DNA of 29,779 bases from Candidatus Geothrix odensensis. Lineage in GTDB: Bacteria > Acidobacteriota > Holophagae > Holophagales > Holophagaceae. This document shows, piece after piece, positions 10,105-18,395 of the stretch. Each line of letters opens with the position of its first letter. Positions within the stretch are counted from its first letter, which is position 1. The DNA lies in the NCBI GenBank assembly GCA_016714685.1, contig JADKCH010000013.1:1-29779 (forward strand). The letters run 5' to 3'. A model generated the notes under the pieces. That model worked only from the letters and a program-made list of their open reading frames with translations, searched no databases and was not told the origin of the DNA. A program made the position numbers and the translations under genes.

Positions 10105-10145
10105 GGCGTCTCCTGGACAGCAGGGGTTCCCGCTAGGCTGATGGC

Positions 10146-10583
10146 ATGCGCTGGCTTTCCCTCGATCATGGCACGAAGAAGATCGGCCTCGCCTTCTCGG
10201 ACGAGCTGGAGATCCTGGCCTCGCCCTTTGAGGTCTGGCTCCAGGAGGAGGAGCGCACGCTCGTCCGCCTGGCGCGTCTCTGCAAGGAAGAGGGTGTGCA
10301 GGCCCTGGCCGTGGGCCTGCCCCGCCACAAGGATGGCGCGGAAAGCGCCACGGCCCCCGCGGCGCGGGCGTTCGGCGAGGCGCTGGCCGCCCGTACCGGC
10401 CTTCCGGTCCGCTTCGTCAACGAGCACCTCAGCAGCGCCGAGGCCGAGCGCCTATTGCGCGAGCGGGGAGTGAAGCCCGAGAAGCGGAAGGCCATGCTGG
10501 ACGCCGCGGCCGCGGCGGTGATCCTCAGTGAGCTGCTGGAGGACCGGCGGGCCAAGGGCATTCCAGCGACGGCAATGGATTGA
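10146..10583 (+). CDS. ruvX: Putative pre-16S rRNA nuclease / Holliday junction resolvase-fold protein YqgF (RuvX)
   Basis: YqgF proteins have an RNase H fold and mature the 5' end of 16S rRNA; a Holliday-junction role has also been proposed. The 145-residue protein shows the first acidic strand SLDHGTKKIGLAFSD (D7), AVGLPRHKDG in the middle, VNEHLSSAEAE with E93 and the final DAAAAAVIL with D119, so the metal-binding acidic set is complete. Length matches the family. It is transcribed alone, divergent from the GMC oxidoreductase and convergent with the small exported-protein gene. The start MRWLSLD is fixed by the family. Confidence 0.93.
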   Translation: MRWLSLDHGTKKIGLAFSDELEILASPFEVWLQEEERTLVRLARLCKEEGVQALAVGLPRHKDGAESATAPAARAFGEALAARTGLPVRFVNEHLSSAEAERLLRERGVKPEKRKAMLDAAAAAVILSELLEDRRAKGIPATAMD

Positions 10584-10671
10584 CGGAGTTCCCTCGAGTC
10601 CTTGGGCCCCGTTAGAGGCATTGGTACATGCCCAATCTCCAGGCCGCTTCCCGGTGCCAGCAGGATCAGCC

Positions 10672-10687
10672 GGGGCGCTCTCGCCCC
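10672..10687. terminator. GC hairpin between convergent genes
   Basis: GGGGCG-CTCT-CGCCCC forms a perfect six-pair stem with a four-base loop. It lies in the 118-base space between the ruvX stop and the stop of the convergent exported-protein gene. There is no U tract on either side, so function as a bidirectional terminator is only suggested by position. Confidence 0.35.
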
Positions 10688-10701
10688 ACCTGGAACCGGC
10701 C

Positions 10702-11229
10702 TCAGCCTTCGACCTTCTTCTGGGGTTGGGGCTGCCCGGCGATCAGGTCCCAGTTCACCTTCGGCATCTTCAAGATGGCGATGAGCTCATCGATTTCCTC
10801 ACGCACGGCGTCCCAATCGCCCTGGAGCATGCTGCGCAGGGGATGGCTGGGCAGGATCCGGTGGATCGTGAAGCCAGCCTTCACCACCTGGACGAAATCC
10901 TTGCGGCCCCGCTCCAGATTGCGCTGGAAGCTCCACGAGCCGTAGAGCTCAGACGCCGACTGCGACAGGTTCGAGATCTCGGTTTCGAGTTCGTCCTTGG
11001 GCGTCACCGTCCCGGGATTCTGCTTCACCGCCTTGCGGTGGGTTTTGAGCAGGTATTCGGCTCGGCGCTCCAGTGTCTCGCTGGCGGAGAGCAGGGTGGC
11101 GTCGTTGAGGCGTCCCATGGACAGGCCGGCGCCGCTGCCGCGGTTCAGGTTGCCCGTATATCCTTGCCCCCTCAGCTCCTGGGGCAGGAACGCTCCCGCC
11201 AGGACGATCACCAACAGGCATTTCCGCAT
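10702..11229 (-). CDS. Small exported protein of unknown function
   Basis: I do not recognise the family. The 175-residue product starts at the ATG at 11229, which has GGAG six bases upstream; the open frame runs further upstream into lolD but only in the wrong frame. Residues 1 to about 22 (MRKCLLVIVLAGAFLPQELRG) form a signal peptide, with no clear lipobox. The mature part is mostly helical and charged, with SASETLERRAEYLLKTHRKA and a central stretch rich in Glu/Lys/Arg, ending in QPQPQKKVEG. It is 22 bases after lolD and so is the last gene of the pilZ-permease-ATPase unit. A periplasmic role tied to envelope lipoprotein traffic is possible but not shown. Confidence 0.75.
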   Translation of the reverse strand: MRKCLLVIVLAGAFLPQELRGQGYTGNLNRGSGAGLSMGRLNDATLLSASETLERRAEYLLKTHRKAVKQNPGTVTPKDELETEISNLSQSASELYGSWSFQRNLERGRKDFVQVVKAGFTIHRILPSHPLRSMLQGDWDAVREEIDELIAILKMPKVNWDLIAGQPQPQKKVEG

Positions 11230-11251
11230 GGCAGCTCCTTTCCAATCTTGT

Positions 11252-11902
11252 TCACCCCAGCCGCACGGTCCGCATGCAACGCTCCGCCAGACCTGGGTTG
11301 TGCGTGACGAGCAGGGTGGTCGGGCGCAGCTCCGCGTGGAGGCCCAGGAGGAACCCGAAGACTTCTTCCGCCGTGGCGGGATCGAGGTTGCCCGTGGGCT
11401 CGTCCAGCAGCCACAGGGCGGGCCGGCGCACCAGGGCCCGGGCCAGGCCGGCCCGGGCGGCCTCGCCGCCGGAGAGCTGGCTGGGCATGCGTTCGCCCAG
11501 GTCACCCAGGCCCACGGTGGACAGCAGCTGCCCGATCCAGGCCTCGGCCTCGGCGCTCACCTCGCCCTCGATGAGCAGGGGCATGCGCAGGTTCTCCCGC
11601 ACCGTGAACTCAGGCAGCAGGTGCGGCTGCTGGAAGGCCAGGCCCACGGAGCGGCGGCGGAAGAGGGCCCTGGCCTCGCTGCCCTCGGGCACGGGGGCGC
11701 CGCCCACGGTGATGCGGCCGTCCTCCCAGTGGTCCAGCCCCGCCACGCAGTTCAGCAGGGTGGTCTTGCCCACGCCGGAGACGCCCACGATGGCGCAGAG
11801 GCTGCCCGCCTCCACCTCCAGGTCGAAGCCGTCGAACACGGGGTGCGCATTCCCGGGATAGGTCTTGTGCAGGCCGTGGATGGAAAGCGTCTGGCCGATC
11901 AT
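11252..11902 (-). CDS. lolD: ABC transporter ATPase, LolD type (lipoprotein release)
   Basis: Cytoplasmic ATPase that would power release of outer-membrane lipoproteins by a LolC/E-type permease; MacB/FtsE-like relatives share the fold. The 216-residue protein has Walker A GVSGVGKTT (40-48), the Q-loop glutamine at 91, the signature LSGGE (143-147, continuing AARAGLARAL), Walker B LWLLDEP (163-169), the D-loop GNLD and the H-loop H201. Its start overlaps the stop of the upstream permease gene as ATGA, so the two are translationally coupled. LolD is inferred from pairing with an FtsX-fold permease carrying a LolC/E layout; the window's many lipoproteins fit this role. Confidence 0.85.
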   Translation of the reverse strand: MIGQTLSIHGLHKTYPGNAHPVFDGFDLEVEAGSLCAIVGVSGVGKTTLLNCVAGLDHWEDGRITVGGAPVPEGSEARALFRRRSVGLAFQQPHLLPEFTVRENLRMPLLIEGEVSAEAEAWIGQLLSTVGLGDLGERMPSQLSGGEAARAGLARALVRRPALWLLDEPTGNLDPATAEEVFGFLLGLHAELRPTTLLVTHNPGLAERCMRTVRLG

Positions 11903-13125
11903 TCCGCCCTCAGCGCGTCAACGGGATCCAGGGCGGCGGCCTTCTTCGCCGGGTAGCGGGCGGCCAGCCAGGACACGAGCAGGGGGAAGGCAGCCACCAG
12001 CGCGACATCCAGCACCTTGAGCCGGAAGGGCAGGTAGCTGATGAAGTCGTAGACCGCCGCGGGGAGCTTCAGCAGGCGGAAGTGGTCGAGGATGAGGCAT
12101 AAGGGGACGCTGAGACCCAGGCCCCAGGCGGTGCCCACGGCGCCGATGCGCAGGCCCTGCAGCTCGAAGAGCCGCTGGATCTGCCGGGGGGTGGCCCCCA
12201 GGGCCAGCAGGACGCCCAGGTCGCGGCGCTTCTCGGTCACCAGCAGCACCAGGGAGGCCACGATGTTGAAGGCCGCCACCAGCACCAGGAGGCTGAGGAC
12301 GGCGGTGAAGAGCCACTTCTCGACGATGAGCGCGGCGAAGAGGCTCCGGTTGGATTCGCGCAGGTCCGTGGCCAGGTAGGCGGGGCCCAGGGCTTCCATG
12401 ACGCGGGGCTTCACCTCGGCGATGGCATCGATGCCACTGGCGCGGACCTCGATCATCTCGGCGCGGCCCTCCGCCTTGGCGATCCGCATGGCGTCGCCCA
12501 GGTGGATGAAGGCCCAGGTCTTGTCGTACTCCGCGATGTGGCTGTGGAAGATGCCGGCCACCCGGAAGGCGGCCACCTTCGGCTGCTGGCCCCCGAGACC
12601 CAGTTCCAGGCGGAAGAGGGCCAGGGCCACCGTGTCGCCCACCCGCAGGCTCATGCGCTGGGCCAGTTCCTTGCCCAGGACGATCTCGCCCTCCTGCATC
12701 TGCTCGATGGGCAGCGGCTGGATGGAATCGAAGATGCTGGAGGTGCCATGGGCGGTGGCGGGGTCCACGGCCTTCACCACGACCGCCTCGGGGGGCATTT
12801 CGCTGTCGGCCCGGCGCAGCAGGCCCTTCTCCATGCGGATGGGCGAGGCGGCCTGCACGCCGGGAACGGCCCGGATGGTCTTCAGCGTGCCTTGGGTATC
12901 GGGGATGTCACCGGCCAGGTGGAACACCGTGAAGTGGGCCGTGGCGCTGAAGAGGGTGGCCTGGATCTCCTCGCGGAATCCGGTCATCAGGGCCAGGGTC
13001 ACCACCATGGCGAAGACGCCCACGGCGGTGCCGCCCCGGGCGAAGCGCACCATGACCCGGACGAAGGCCCCCTTGCGGTGGGTCCTCAGGTAGCGGTCGG
13101 CGACGGTGCGTTCGAACAGGGCCAT
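11899..13125 (-). CDS. lolC/lolE: LolC/LolE-family lipoprotein-releasing permease
   Basis: Inner-membrane permease of 408 residues. It has the family N-terminus (FERTVADRYLRTHRKGAFVR), a first membrane segment at about 28-50, a long periplasmic MacB-PCD-like domain (about 55-265) and three membrane segments in the last third: VLSLLVLVAAFNIVASLVLL, a segment around GTAWGLGLSVPLCLIL and one near ALVAAFPLLVSWLA. It ends with the typical YPAKKAAALDPVDALRAE. The single copy suggests a LolF-like homodimer rather than a separate LolC/LolE pair; no second permease is visible here. It lies 19 bases after the PilZ-receiver gene and overlaps lolD by four bases. Confidence 0.88.
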   Translation of the reverse strand: MALFERTVADRYLRTHRKGAFVRVMVRFARGGTAVGVFAMVVTLALMTGFREEIQATLFSATAHFTVFHLAGDIPDTQGTLKTIRAVPGVQAASPIRMEKGLLRRADSEMPPEAVVVKAVDPATAHGTSSIFDSIQPLPIEQMQEGEIVLGKELAQRMSLRVGDTVALALFRLELGLGGQQPKVAAFRVAGIFHSHIAEYDKTWAFIHLGDAMRIAKAEGRAEMIEVRASGIDAIAEVKPRVMEALGPAYLATDLRESNRSLFAALIVEKWLFTAVLSLLVLVAAFNIVASLVLLVTEKRRDLGVLLALGATPRQIQRLFELQGLRIGAVGTAWGLGLSVPLCLILDHFRLLKLPAAVYDFISYLPFRLKVLDVALVAAFPLLVSWLAARYPAKKAAALDPVDALRAE

Positions 13126-13144
13126 GGCACCAGGGTAGCCGGAG

Positions 13145-14464
13145 CTAGGCGATGCCCAGGTGTCCTTCGATCATCTGCAGGAACTCGGCATCCAGGGCGT
13201 AGGGCTTCACCAGCACCTGGGCCACGCCCACCTGCTGGGCACCCAGCACCAGTTCCGCGTCCACGGAAGCCTCGGCCAGCACCACGGGCGTCTCCTGACC
13301 ATCCAGGCGCTGCTGGAGGAGGGAGGCCAGGGCCAGTCCCTGGAGCTCGGCCACGCCGTCATCCACGAACACCAGCTGAACCTCGTCCAGCTCGTCTAGC
13401 AGTTCCGTGAGGGTGGCCGCAACCCGCACCTTGCCATAGCCGTCCGCCGCGAGGAACCCTTCCAGGGCCTCCCGGTCCGGTCCCTCGGGCATGGCCAGAA
13501 GCACGCCGCGGGTGCGCTTCTTCATGCGATACAAGGCCGACCCGCGGTTGACGGCCTCAGGTTGGGGGGAGGCGGCCTCGGGCGCGGGGGCCGTGGGCTT
13601 GGGTTCCGGGGCTGCCGCAGGGGGCGGGGCAGGGGGCGGGGCGGGGGCTGGATCCGGCTCCTTCTTCGGCGCCGGGCGCGCGGCGGCCAGCTCGATGGCG
13701 GGCTCGGCGGGCTCGGCCTTGGGCGGCTGGCGCCGGGCCTTGGGAGGCACCGAGGTGGGGAGCGAGCCCGACCGGCCGGTGACCATGGTCTTCACGGGGG
13801 CCAGGATTGACTCCTTGCCTGATTCGAAGGTGATCCCGACGGAGAGCCCGTTCCCTTCGGAGACCACATGGGCCGCGACCCCGCCCACTTCGATCAGGGG
13901 GCACTTGGGCAGCTTGTTGAGCTTGATCACCATGAAGACTTCGCCCTTGGACAGCAGGTTGGGGCCCATGTGCATGGGGCCCTGGGTCTTCACGTTCATG
14001 GCCCGGCCGACCTTGAGGCACATGCCGCCTTCAGAGATGTTGTCGATGGCGCCGGTGAGGCCGATGCCGTCGAACAAGCCGGTGAGGGCGATGGCGGTGG
14101 CGCCTTCCCGCTGGTTGAGCCGGGCCCGGGGCTTCTTCCGGCGCTCGGCCAGGGTGATGGCTGTGGGCAGCTCCATGACGAGGGTGCCGGTCTTCAGCTC
14201 CTGGAGGCGACCCGTGGCTTTGAGCCTGAGGCCATCCAGGTAAAAGAGGAGTTCGATGGGCTCGCCCTTCTCGGCCATCACCCGTCCCTGGACGCCGAGC
14301 GTCACCCGCTCCTCGGTCACGACGACGAGGGAGGCCGGGATTTCGCGGCCCTTGGGGTCCACGGCGAAGATGGTGGCCCGCACGCGCTGGGCGTCCTCCA
14401 GATAGGCCAGGACCAGCTCGGATCCTTCCGACGGCTTGGATTTTTTCAGCCCGAACATGGCCAT
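13145..14464 (-). CDS. PilZ domain protein with C-terminal receiver-like domain
   Basis: A 439-residue cytoplasmic protein. Residues 1-105 form a beta-rich N-terminal part. The PilZ domain follows: an Arg-rich stretch RRKKPRARLNQR (109-119) and NISEGG (142-147, fitting (D/N)xSxxG), the two halves of the c-di-GMP site. Residues 240-305 are an Ala/Pro/Lys-rich linker with repeated PAP/PPA. Residues 318-439 resemble a response-regulator receiver: VLLAMPEGPD at the first strand, VFVDDG with a candidate phospho-acceptor D368, and the conserved lysine in VLVKPYALD (K420). The open frame extends upstream into hflX antisense; the ATG at 14464 or the one two codons later is preferred, since the family begins there. 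It is divergent from hflX by 81 bases and is the first gene of the unit with the Lol genes. Confidence 0.82.
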   Translation of the reverse strand: MAMFGLKKSKPSEGSELVLAYLEDAQRVRATIFAVDPKGREIPASLVVVTEERVTLGVQGRVMAEKGEPIELLFYLDGLRLKATGRLQELKTGTLVMELPTAITLAERRKKPRARLNQREGATAIALTGLFDGIGLTGAIDNISEGGMCLKVGRAMNVKTQGPMHMGPNLLSKGEVFMVIKLNKLPKCPLIEVGGVAAHVVSEGNGLSVGITFESGKESILAPVKTMVTGRSGSLPTSVPPKARRQPPKAEPAEPAIELAAARPAPKKEPDPAPAPPPAPPPAAAPEPKPTAPAPEAASPQPEAVNRGSALYRMKKRTRGVLLAMPEGPDREALEGFLAADGYGKVRVAATLTELLDELDEVQLVFVDDGVAELQGLALASLLQQRLDGQETPVVLAEASVDAELVLGAQQVGVAQVLVKPYALDAEFLQMIEGHLGIA

Positions 14465-14545
14465 GAAGTCGTGGCTCCCAGACCTCTGCATCGTCCACGG
14501 GGACAAGGGCTTGATTATTACCGCAGGGACAGGCAGGTTTGCCAT

Positions 14546-15736
14546 ATGGATGAATTGCCCCTCCGCTGCCTGCTCATCGCCCGCCAGGGCCCCGAGGATC
14601 GGGAGGAGCGCATCCAGGACCACCTGCTGGAGCTGGCGGAGCTGGCCCGGAGCTGCGGGTTCGCCGTGCAGTCCAGGCGGATCCTGAAGCGGTCCGAGAT
14701 CGCCTCCAAGACCTTCTATGGCTCCGGTCAGCTGGAGGCCCTGGCGGCGGAGGTGTCCCGGCAGGGCGTCACCCACCTCATCTGCGATGACGAGCTCCGC
14801 GGCAGCCAGGTGAATGCCATCGAGAAGCTGACGGGCCTCATCTGCCTTGACCGCACGGGCCTCATCCTCAGCATCTTCGAGCAGCGGGCCCAGACCCGGG
14901 AGGCCAAGGCCCAGGTGGAGCTGGCCCGGTGCGAGTACGAGCTGCCCCGGCTCAAGGGCGCCTGGACCCACCTGGAGCGCCAGGGCGGGGGCGTGGGCCT
15001 CCGCGGGGGGCCCGGCGAGACCCAGATCGAGGTGGACCGCCGCATGGTCCGCACCCGCATCAGCCAGCTCAAGCGGGAGCTCGCGCACCTGGAGCAGGTG
15101 CGGAAGACCCAGCGCGAGGGCCGGCCCAAGGGCCTGCCGCGGGTGGCCCTGGTGGGCTACACCAATGCCGGGAAGACCAGTCTCCTGAAGGCCCTCACCG
15201 GGGAGGGTGAGCCCCGGGACCTGCTCTTCGCCACCCTGGACACGACCACCCGCAAGGCCTGGCTGGGCCAGGACTTCAACCCCGAGACCGGGGAGGGGAG
15301 TCTGGAACCCAAGCACTGCCTGGTGGCGGACACCGTGGGCTTCATCCGCAAGCTGCCCCACCAGCTGGTGGCGGCCTTCCGCAGCACCCTGGGGGAGGTC
15401 CGTACCGCCGACGCCTTGCTGGTGGTGGCCGATGCGGCCCACCCGGACCTGGAGGATCACCTCAAGGTGGTGGGGGCAACCCTCCGGGAGATCGGCTGCG
15501 AGCCCGAGGGCATCGAGGCCCAGCCCCGGCTCCTCGTCCTCAACCAGGTGGACCGCCTCCATCGGCCCCAGAAGCTCGCGCTCCGGAAGCAGCACCCCGG
15601 GGCAGTGCAGGCCTGCGCCATTGAGGATCTCGGGTTGGACGAGATCCGCCTCTGGCTGCGGGGCCTGATCCCCGGCCCGGCGAAGCCCCGGGAGCTGGAG
15701 GCCTGGGAGCTGCCGGAGTCGATTCCCGCTCAGTAG
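14546..15736 (+). CDS. hflX: Ribosome-associated GTPase HflX
   Basis: HflX binds the 50S subunit and splits stalled or hibernating ribosomes. The 396-residue protein has the N-terminal HflX nucleotide-binding domain (YGSGQLEAL, ICDDELRGSQ, DRTGLILSIFEQRAQTREAK), the glycine-rich GGPGETQIEVDRR, a helical linker and the G domain: G1 GYTNAGKT (204-211), G2 around LDTTTR, G3 DTVGFIRKLPH (from D262) and G4 NQVD (333-336) instead of the common NKxD. The ATG at 14546 was chosen because the HflX N-domain begins there; the open frame upstream runs through antisense of the PilZ gene. The frame is intact. Confidence 0.95.
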   Translation: MDELPLRCLLIARQGPEDREERIQDHLLELAELARSCGFAVQSRRILKRSEIASKTFYGSGQLEALAAEVSRQGVTHLICDDELRGSQVNAIEKLTGLICLDRTGLILSIFEQRAQTREAKAQVELARCEYELPRLKGAWTHLERQGGGVGLRGGPGETQIEVDRRMVRTRISQLKRELAHLEQVRKTQREGRPKGLPRVALVGYTNAGKTSLLKALTGEGEPRDLLFATLDTTTRKAWLGQDFNPETGEGSLEPKHCLVADTVGFIRKLPHQLVAAFRSTLGEVRTADALLVVADAAHPDLEDHLKVVGATLREIGCEPEGIEAQPRLLVLNQVDRLHRPQKLALRKQHPGAVQACAIEDLGLDEIRLWLRGLIPGPAKPRELEAWELPESIPAQ

Positions 15737-15738
15737 CT

Positions 15739-15765
15739 GGGCTCCACCGCAACATGGTGGGGCCC
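15739..15765 (+). terminator. Hairpin just after hflX
   Basis: GGGCTCCACC and GGTGGGGCCC pair over ten positions (one G-U) around a seven-base loop, two bases after the hflX stop. No U tract follows, so it may act as an intrinsic terminator only weakly or protect the 3' end. Confidence 0.45.
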
Positions 15766-15910
15766 GTGCCGATGGCCCGTTTGCGCACGAGGGTCCACCG
15801 CTGGGCGGGGCGGGTCGGGGCGGGGCGGAATTGCCCAGGCACCGGGGCACCCGAATTGCTGAGTTCAGGGCGGCCGGGTCCTTCTCGCCGTGGTCAAACC
15901 GAGTCCCCCC

Positions 15911-16829
15911 ATGTCCATTCTGAGTTCCCAGCAGCCACTTGATGCCCGGGTGGGCCAGGCACAGCTGCTTGGGCAGATTCGCCAGCTCGCATTCCAGAAG
16001 CCGGTCGTGGCCACAGAGAGCGGGGCAGGCTCCTTTCGCGCCCAGTTGCTCCAGCAGGTGATGGACCTCTGTGACCGAAGCTCCCTGGCCATGAACGAAC
16101 CGGGTGGCGAGGCCCTCCCTCTGTCAACTCCGTGGGCCCGGATGGGTTCTATCGGCCATTCGCAACGGAGTGGCCGACCCGCAGTCCGCCGGGGCACCCC
16201 TCTGGCGCCGGCGAGCCACGCCCATCACACGGCACAGCACGCCGCCAGCCCCATACTGGCTAGGCCAGCCCTGGCAGCTCCCCCGGCACCTGAGCCTGTC
16301 GCCCTGAAGTCCCCAGTGAGGGCGGCGGTTCCTTCTTCCAGTTCGGCGGATGGGTTCCTGGAGAAGCTGTCTGGGGTGGCCCGCTCCACGGCGGAGGCGC
16401 TGGGGCTGTCCCCCCACTTGCTCCTGGCCCAGGCCGCGCTGGAAACCGGCTGGGGCCGCAAGGCGATCAAGGATGCGGCGGGCCAGGAAAGCTACAACCT
16501 GTTCGGAATCAAGGCCGGCAGGCATTGGACCGGCAAGACCGTGGCCGTCACCACGACCGAGTACATCCACGGCGTGCCTCAAAAAAAGGTAGAGTCCTTC
16601 CGTGCCTATGACTCCTTCGCCGAATCCTTTTGCGGATTATGCCCGGTTGATCAAGCAACGGTATGGCGAGGCCATGGCCCAAGGGGCGACCGCCGAAGGG
16701 TTTGGCCGGGCCCTGCAGGCGAATGGCTATGCCACTGATCCAAAGTACGCCCAGAAGATTGCCCGGGTCGCCCAGAGTGTGGCGTACCGACTGACGCAGC
16801 GTCCCTCCGGTCCCAGCGAGCTGGCCTGA
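15911..16829 (+). CDS. Glucosaminidase-domain protein, FlgJ-like (one frame break)
   Basis: A peptidoglycan hydrolase of the mannosyl-glycoprotein endo-beta-N-acetylglucosaminidase family (GH73), as in the C-terminal half of FlgJ. Residues 1-60 (LLGQIRQLAFQKPVV, FRAQLLQQVMDL) are helical; 60-145 is low-complexity, Ala/Pro/His-rich. The catalytic domain follows: LLLAQAALETGWGRKAIKD with E178 as the likely general acid, YNLFGIKAG and the FRAYDSFAESF block. A frame break near 16625-16640 shifts the end, which then reads ADYARLIKQRYGEAM and finishes at 16829. Without a visible signal peptide it could be exported by the flagellar route, but no flagellar gene is adjacent, so the role (rod assembly or general wall turnover) is open. 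Start: ATG at 15911; a GTG at 15890 is possible. Confidence 0.8.
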
Positions 16830-16847
16830 GCCAGAGCGCCCGGCGGA

Positions 16848-17378
16848 TCAGCCTTCGGCTGGACCATCCTTGCGGCCTGGGCCGGGGAGCAGCCCCACGG
16901 TGGCTGCCAGGGCCACCGCCAGCAGGATGCGCAGGAAGAAGAGGTTGCGGCTCAGGCCATGGGCCTTGTTGTAGGCCACCCGGTCGGCGGAGTCCGGGGC
17001 CAGGCTCTCGATGGGGGCGTTGATGCGGGCCCGGATGGCCTGCACCTTGGGGGTGACGATGAAGCTGCTGGCCAGGCACATGAGCAGGGCCACCATGAGG
17101 CCGCCGCTCCAGAGCCGGATGGGGCCGATGAGGTCTTCCTTGACCTCGGCGACCCAGCGCCCGACCCAGCTGAGCCCCGCCAGGCCGAACACCACCCAGG
17201 CGGCCCAATCCAGGCGGCCGATGATGAGCCCGGCAATGCGACCGGCCACATCCCGGCTGGGCAGCTCCCGGAAGAAGACCGGGGCGGAGAAGATCCCGAA
17301 GCCCAGGGCCGCGCCTGCCCAGAGGAGCAGCAGGATCAGGGAGAGCTGGTCGAGGCGGCGGAGGGTGGTCGGGTTCAT
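16848..17378 (-). CDS. DUF4149-type integral membrane protein
   Basis: A 176-residue protein with about four membrane segments: LSLILLLLWAGAALGFGIF near residues 12-30, WAAWVVFGLAGLSWVG near 58-73, LWSGGLMVALLMCLASSFIV near 89-108 and FLRILLAVALAATVGLL near 148-164. The first segment ends in SAPVFF, and VTPKVQAIR follows the third; both are features of the DUF4149/TMEM205-like family, whose function is not known. The stop lies 18 bases from the convergent glucosaminidase stop. The pseudopilin gene lies 16 bases downstream of nothing else: both are on the minus strand with 16 bases between them, so they are likely co-transcribed with the pilin first. Confidence 0.75.
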   Translation of the reverse strand: MNPTTLRRLDQLSLILLLLWAGAALGFGIFSAPVFFRELPSRDVAGRIAGLIIGRLDWAAWVVFGLAGLSWVGRWVAEVKEDLIGPIRLWSGGLMVALLMCLASSFIVTPKVQAIRARINAPIESLAPDSADRVAYNKAHGLSRNLFFLRILLAVALAATVGLLPGPGRKDGPAEG

Positions 17379-17394
17379 GGGTTCCTGAAGGTCT

Positions 17395-17799
17395 TCACAA
17401 CCATTCGTTATAAGAGATGCCGTTCGAGCCCTTTTCCGTGGAGCCGCTGCGTACCCGGAATACGCCCAGTTCGGCCTCCGGGTTGTCCGGGTCCGGGGGT
17501 TCCAGCTCGGTCTGCCAGGTCTCCTTGGACTGGGTCATGGGGTCGTAGGGGATGTCCCGCAAGTAGCCCAGCTCCCTCAAGGGGCCCAGGCTGGAGGGGT
17601 ACTTGCCCCGATCCGCCCGGTGCTGCTCCAGGGCGTGGTTGATCTGGAACAGGTTCTCCTTGAGCACGGCCTCCTTGGCCGTCCGCACCTTCTGGCGGTA
17701 CCCGGCCAGCCCCACCGTGGCCAGCAGGGCCAAGAGGGTCATGACCACGACCAGTTCGATGAGGGTGAAGCCGCGCTGGCGGGAGGGGAAAAGGCGCAT
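17395..17799 (-). CDS. Type II secretion/type IV pilin-like protein (GspG-like pseudopilin)
   Basis: The 134-residue protein has a short basic leader and the prepilin peptidase site RG-FTLIE (cleavage between G10 and F11, E15 at +5), then a hydrophobic helix VVVMTLLALLATVGLAGY. The periplasmic part has the GspG-type layout: INHALEQHRADRGKYPSSL, LRELGYLRDIPYDPMT and a C-terminal SGSTEKGSNGISYNEW that resembles the calcium-loop end of major pseudopilins. No prepilin peptidase, ATPase or other pilus gene is in the window, so it would depend on machinery encoded elsewhere. Confidence 0.88.
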   Translation of the reverse strand: MRLFPSRQRGFTLIELVVVMTLLALLATVGLAGYRQKVRTAKEAVLKENLFQINHALEQHRADRGKYPSSLGPLRELGYLRDIPYDPMTQSKETWQTELEPPDPDNPEAELGVFRVRSGSTEKGSNGISYNEWL

Positions 17800-17829
17800 G
17801 GAATCACCTTACCGCAAGGGATGCGGCGA

Positions 17830-18030
17830 GGCGCGGGGAGGTTCGGGCAGTGCCGCCCCTCCTCTCCAGGAACGGGTGGGCGACGTGGGCTGCAGATCTG
17901 GATCGACCCTCGCCTGGGCCACATACCTGTCGCGAGACCTGATTTCTGGAGGGGCCGCCCGTGACCTCCACCCTGATGACCAGGTCCAGTTCCCCAAGCA
18001 CCTGCGGGCCAAGTCCGTGGAATAGGTCAT
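17830..18030 (-). pseudogene. Possible decayed N-terminus of an IS630-like transposase
   Basis: The minus frame opening at 18030 reads MTYSTDLARRCLG, close to the MTYSTDLR start common in IS630-family HTH transposases. After a shift in frame, RSRDRYVAQARVDPDLQP is reminiscent of the second helix plus wing (RDTVYRW). No DDE domain follows. I reconstruct this by eye across indels and cannot exclude chance. The rest of the 620-base gap between the pilin and the receptor gene shows no other gene. Confidence 0.3.
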
Positions 18031-18256
18031 CGGCGTTTCTGACTTTTTCTTCACGGGCTGGGCGGGCTGAAGGACCCAGGTCGTCTGCCAAGGTTGGGAA
18101 GCAGCGGCGCACCGCTTTGGCTAATTCATCATTCCCCATTTGTTACCGGTTCAACCGCGGTCCATCCAGCTCGGTTCTACCTGGAGTCAGGACGTCCCAA
18201 GGCCTGCAGTCGGCGCGCGTTACAGAGTATTTCCGTGACATTGGTCATAGACACCC

Positions 18257-18278
18257 CGAAGGTTGAACGAGACCTTCG
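18257..18278 (+). repeat. Inverted repeat in the receptor upstream region
   Basis: CGAAGGT and ACCTTCG are perfect seven-base arms around an eight-base loop, about 145 bases upstream of the receptor start. It could be an operator or an mRNA leader stem. Confidence 0.35.
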
Positions 18279-18309
18279 TTGGGATTCCGTCCTGATCGTC
18301 CGTACTCCT

Positions 18310-18324
18310 GGGGGCTTGGCCCCC
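18310..18324 (+). repeat. GC hairpin in the receptor leader
   Basis: GGGGGC-TTG-GCCCCC, six perfect pairs with a three-base loop, about 100 bases upstream of the receptor start. It resembles an attenuator-type stem, but no U tract follows. Confidence 0.3.
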
Positions 18325-18395
18325 ACCGCCATGACCGAAGCAGGAACGTGCGCTTGCCCTCGTCCTGAACCGTTCCCGCTTCCTTCTTTCTGATC

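Noticed and set aside
13868..14545. Long open frame extending hflX upstream across the antisense of the PilZ gene
   Set aside because: The HflX family begins at the ATG at 14546; upstream residues are a Gly/His/Gln-rich shadow of the opposite gene.
14465..14545. Promoter for hflX with TTGATT as -35
   Set aside because: No plausible -10 at 16-18 bases; evidence too weak.
14465..15850. Upstream extension of the PilZ-receiver gene to a 901-residue frame
   Set aside because: It is antisense to hflX, and the extra part is low-complexity Leu/Gly/His sequence with no family match.
17804..18139. 111-residue minus-strand frame as an independent gene
   Set aside because: No RBS or family recognised, and it overlaps the possible transposase remnant; treated as non-coding.
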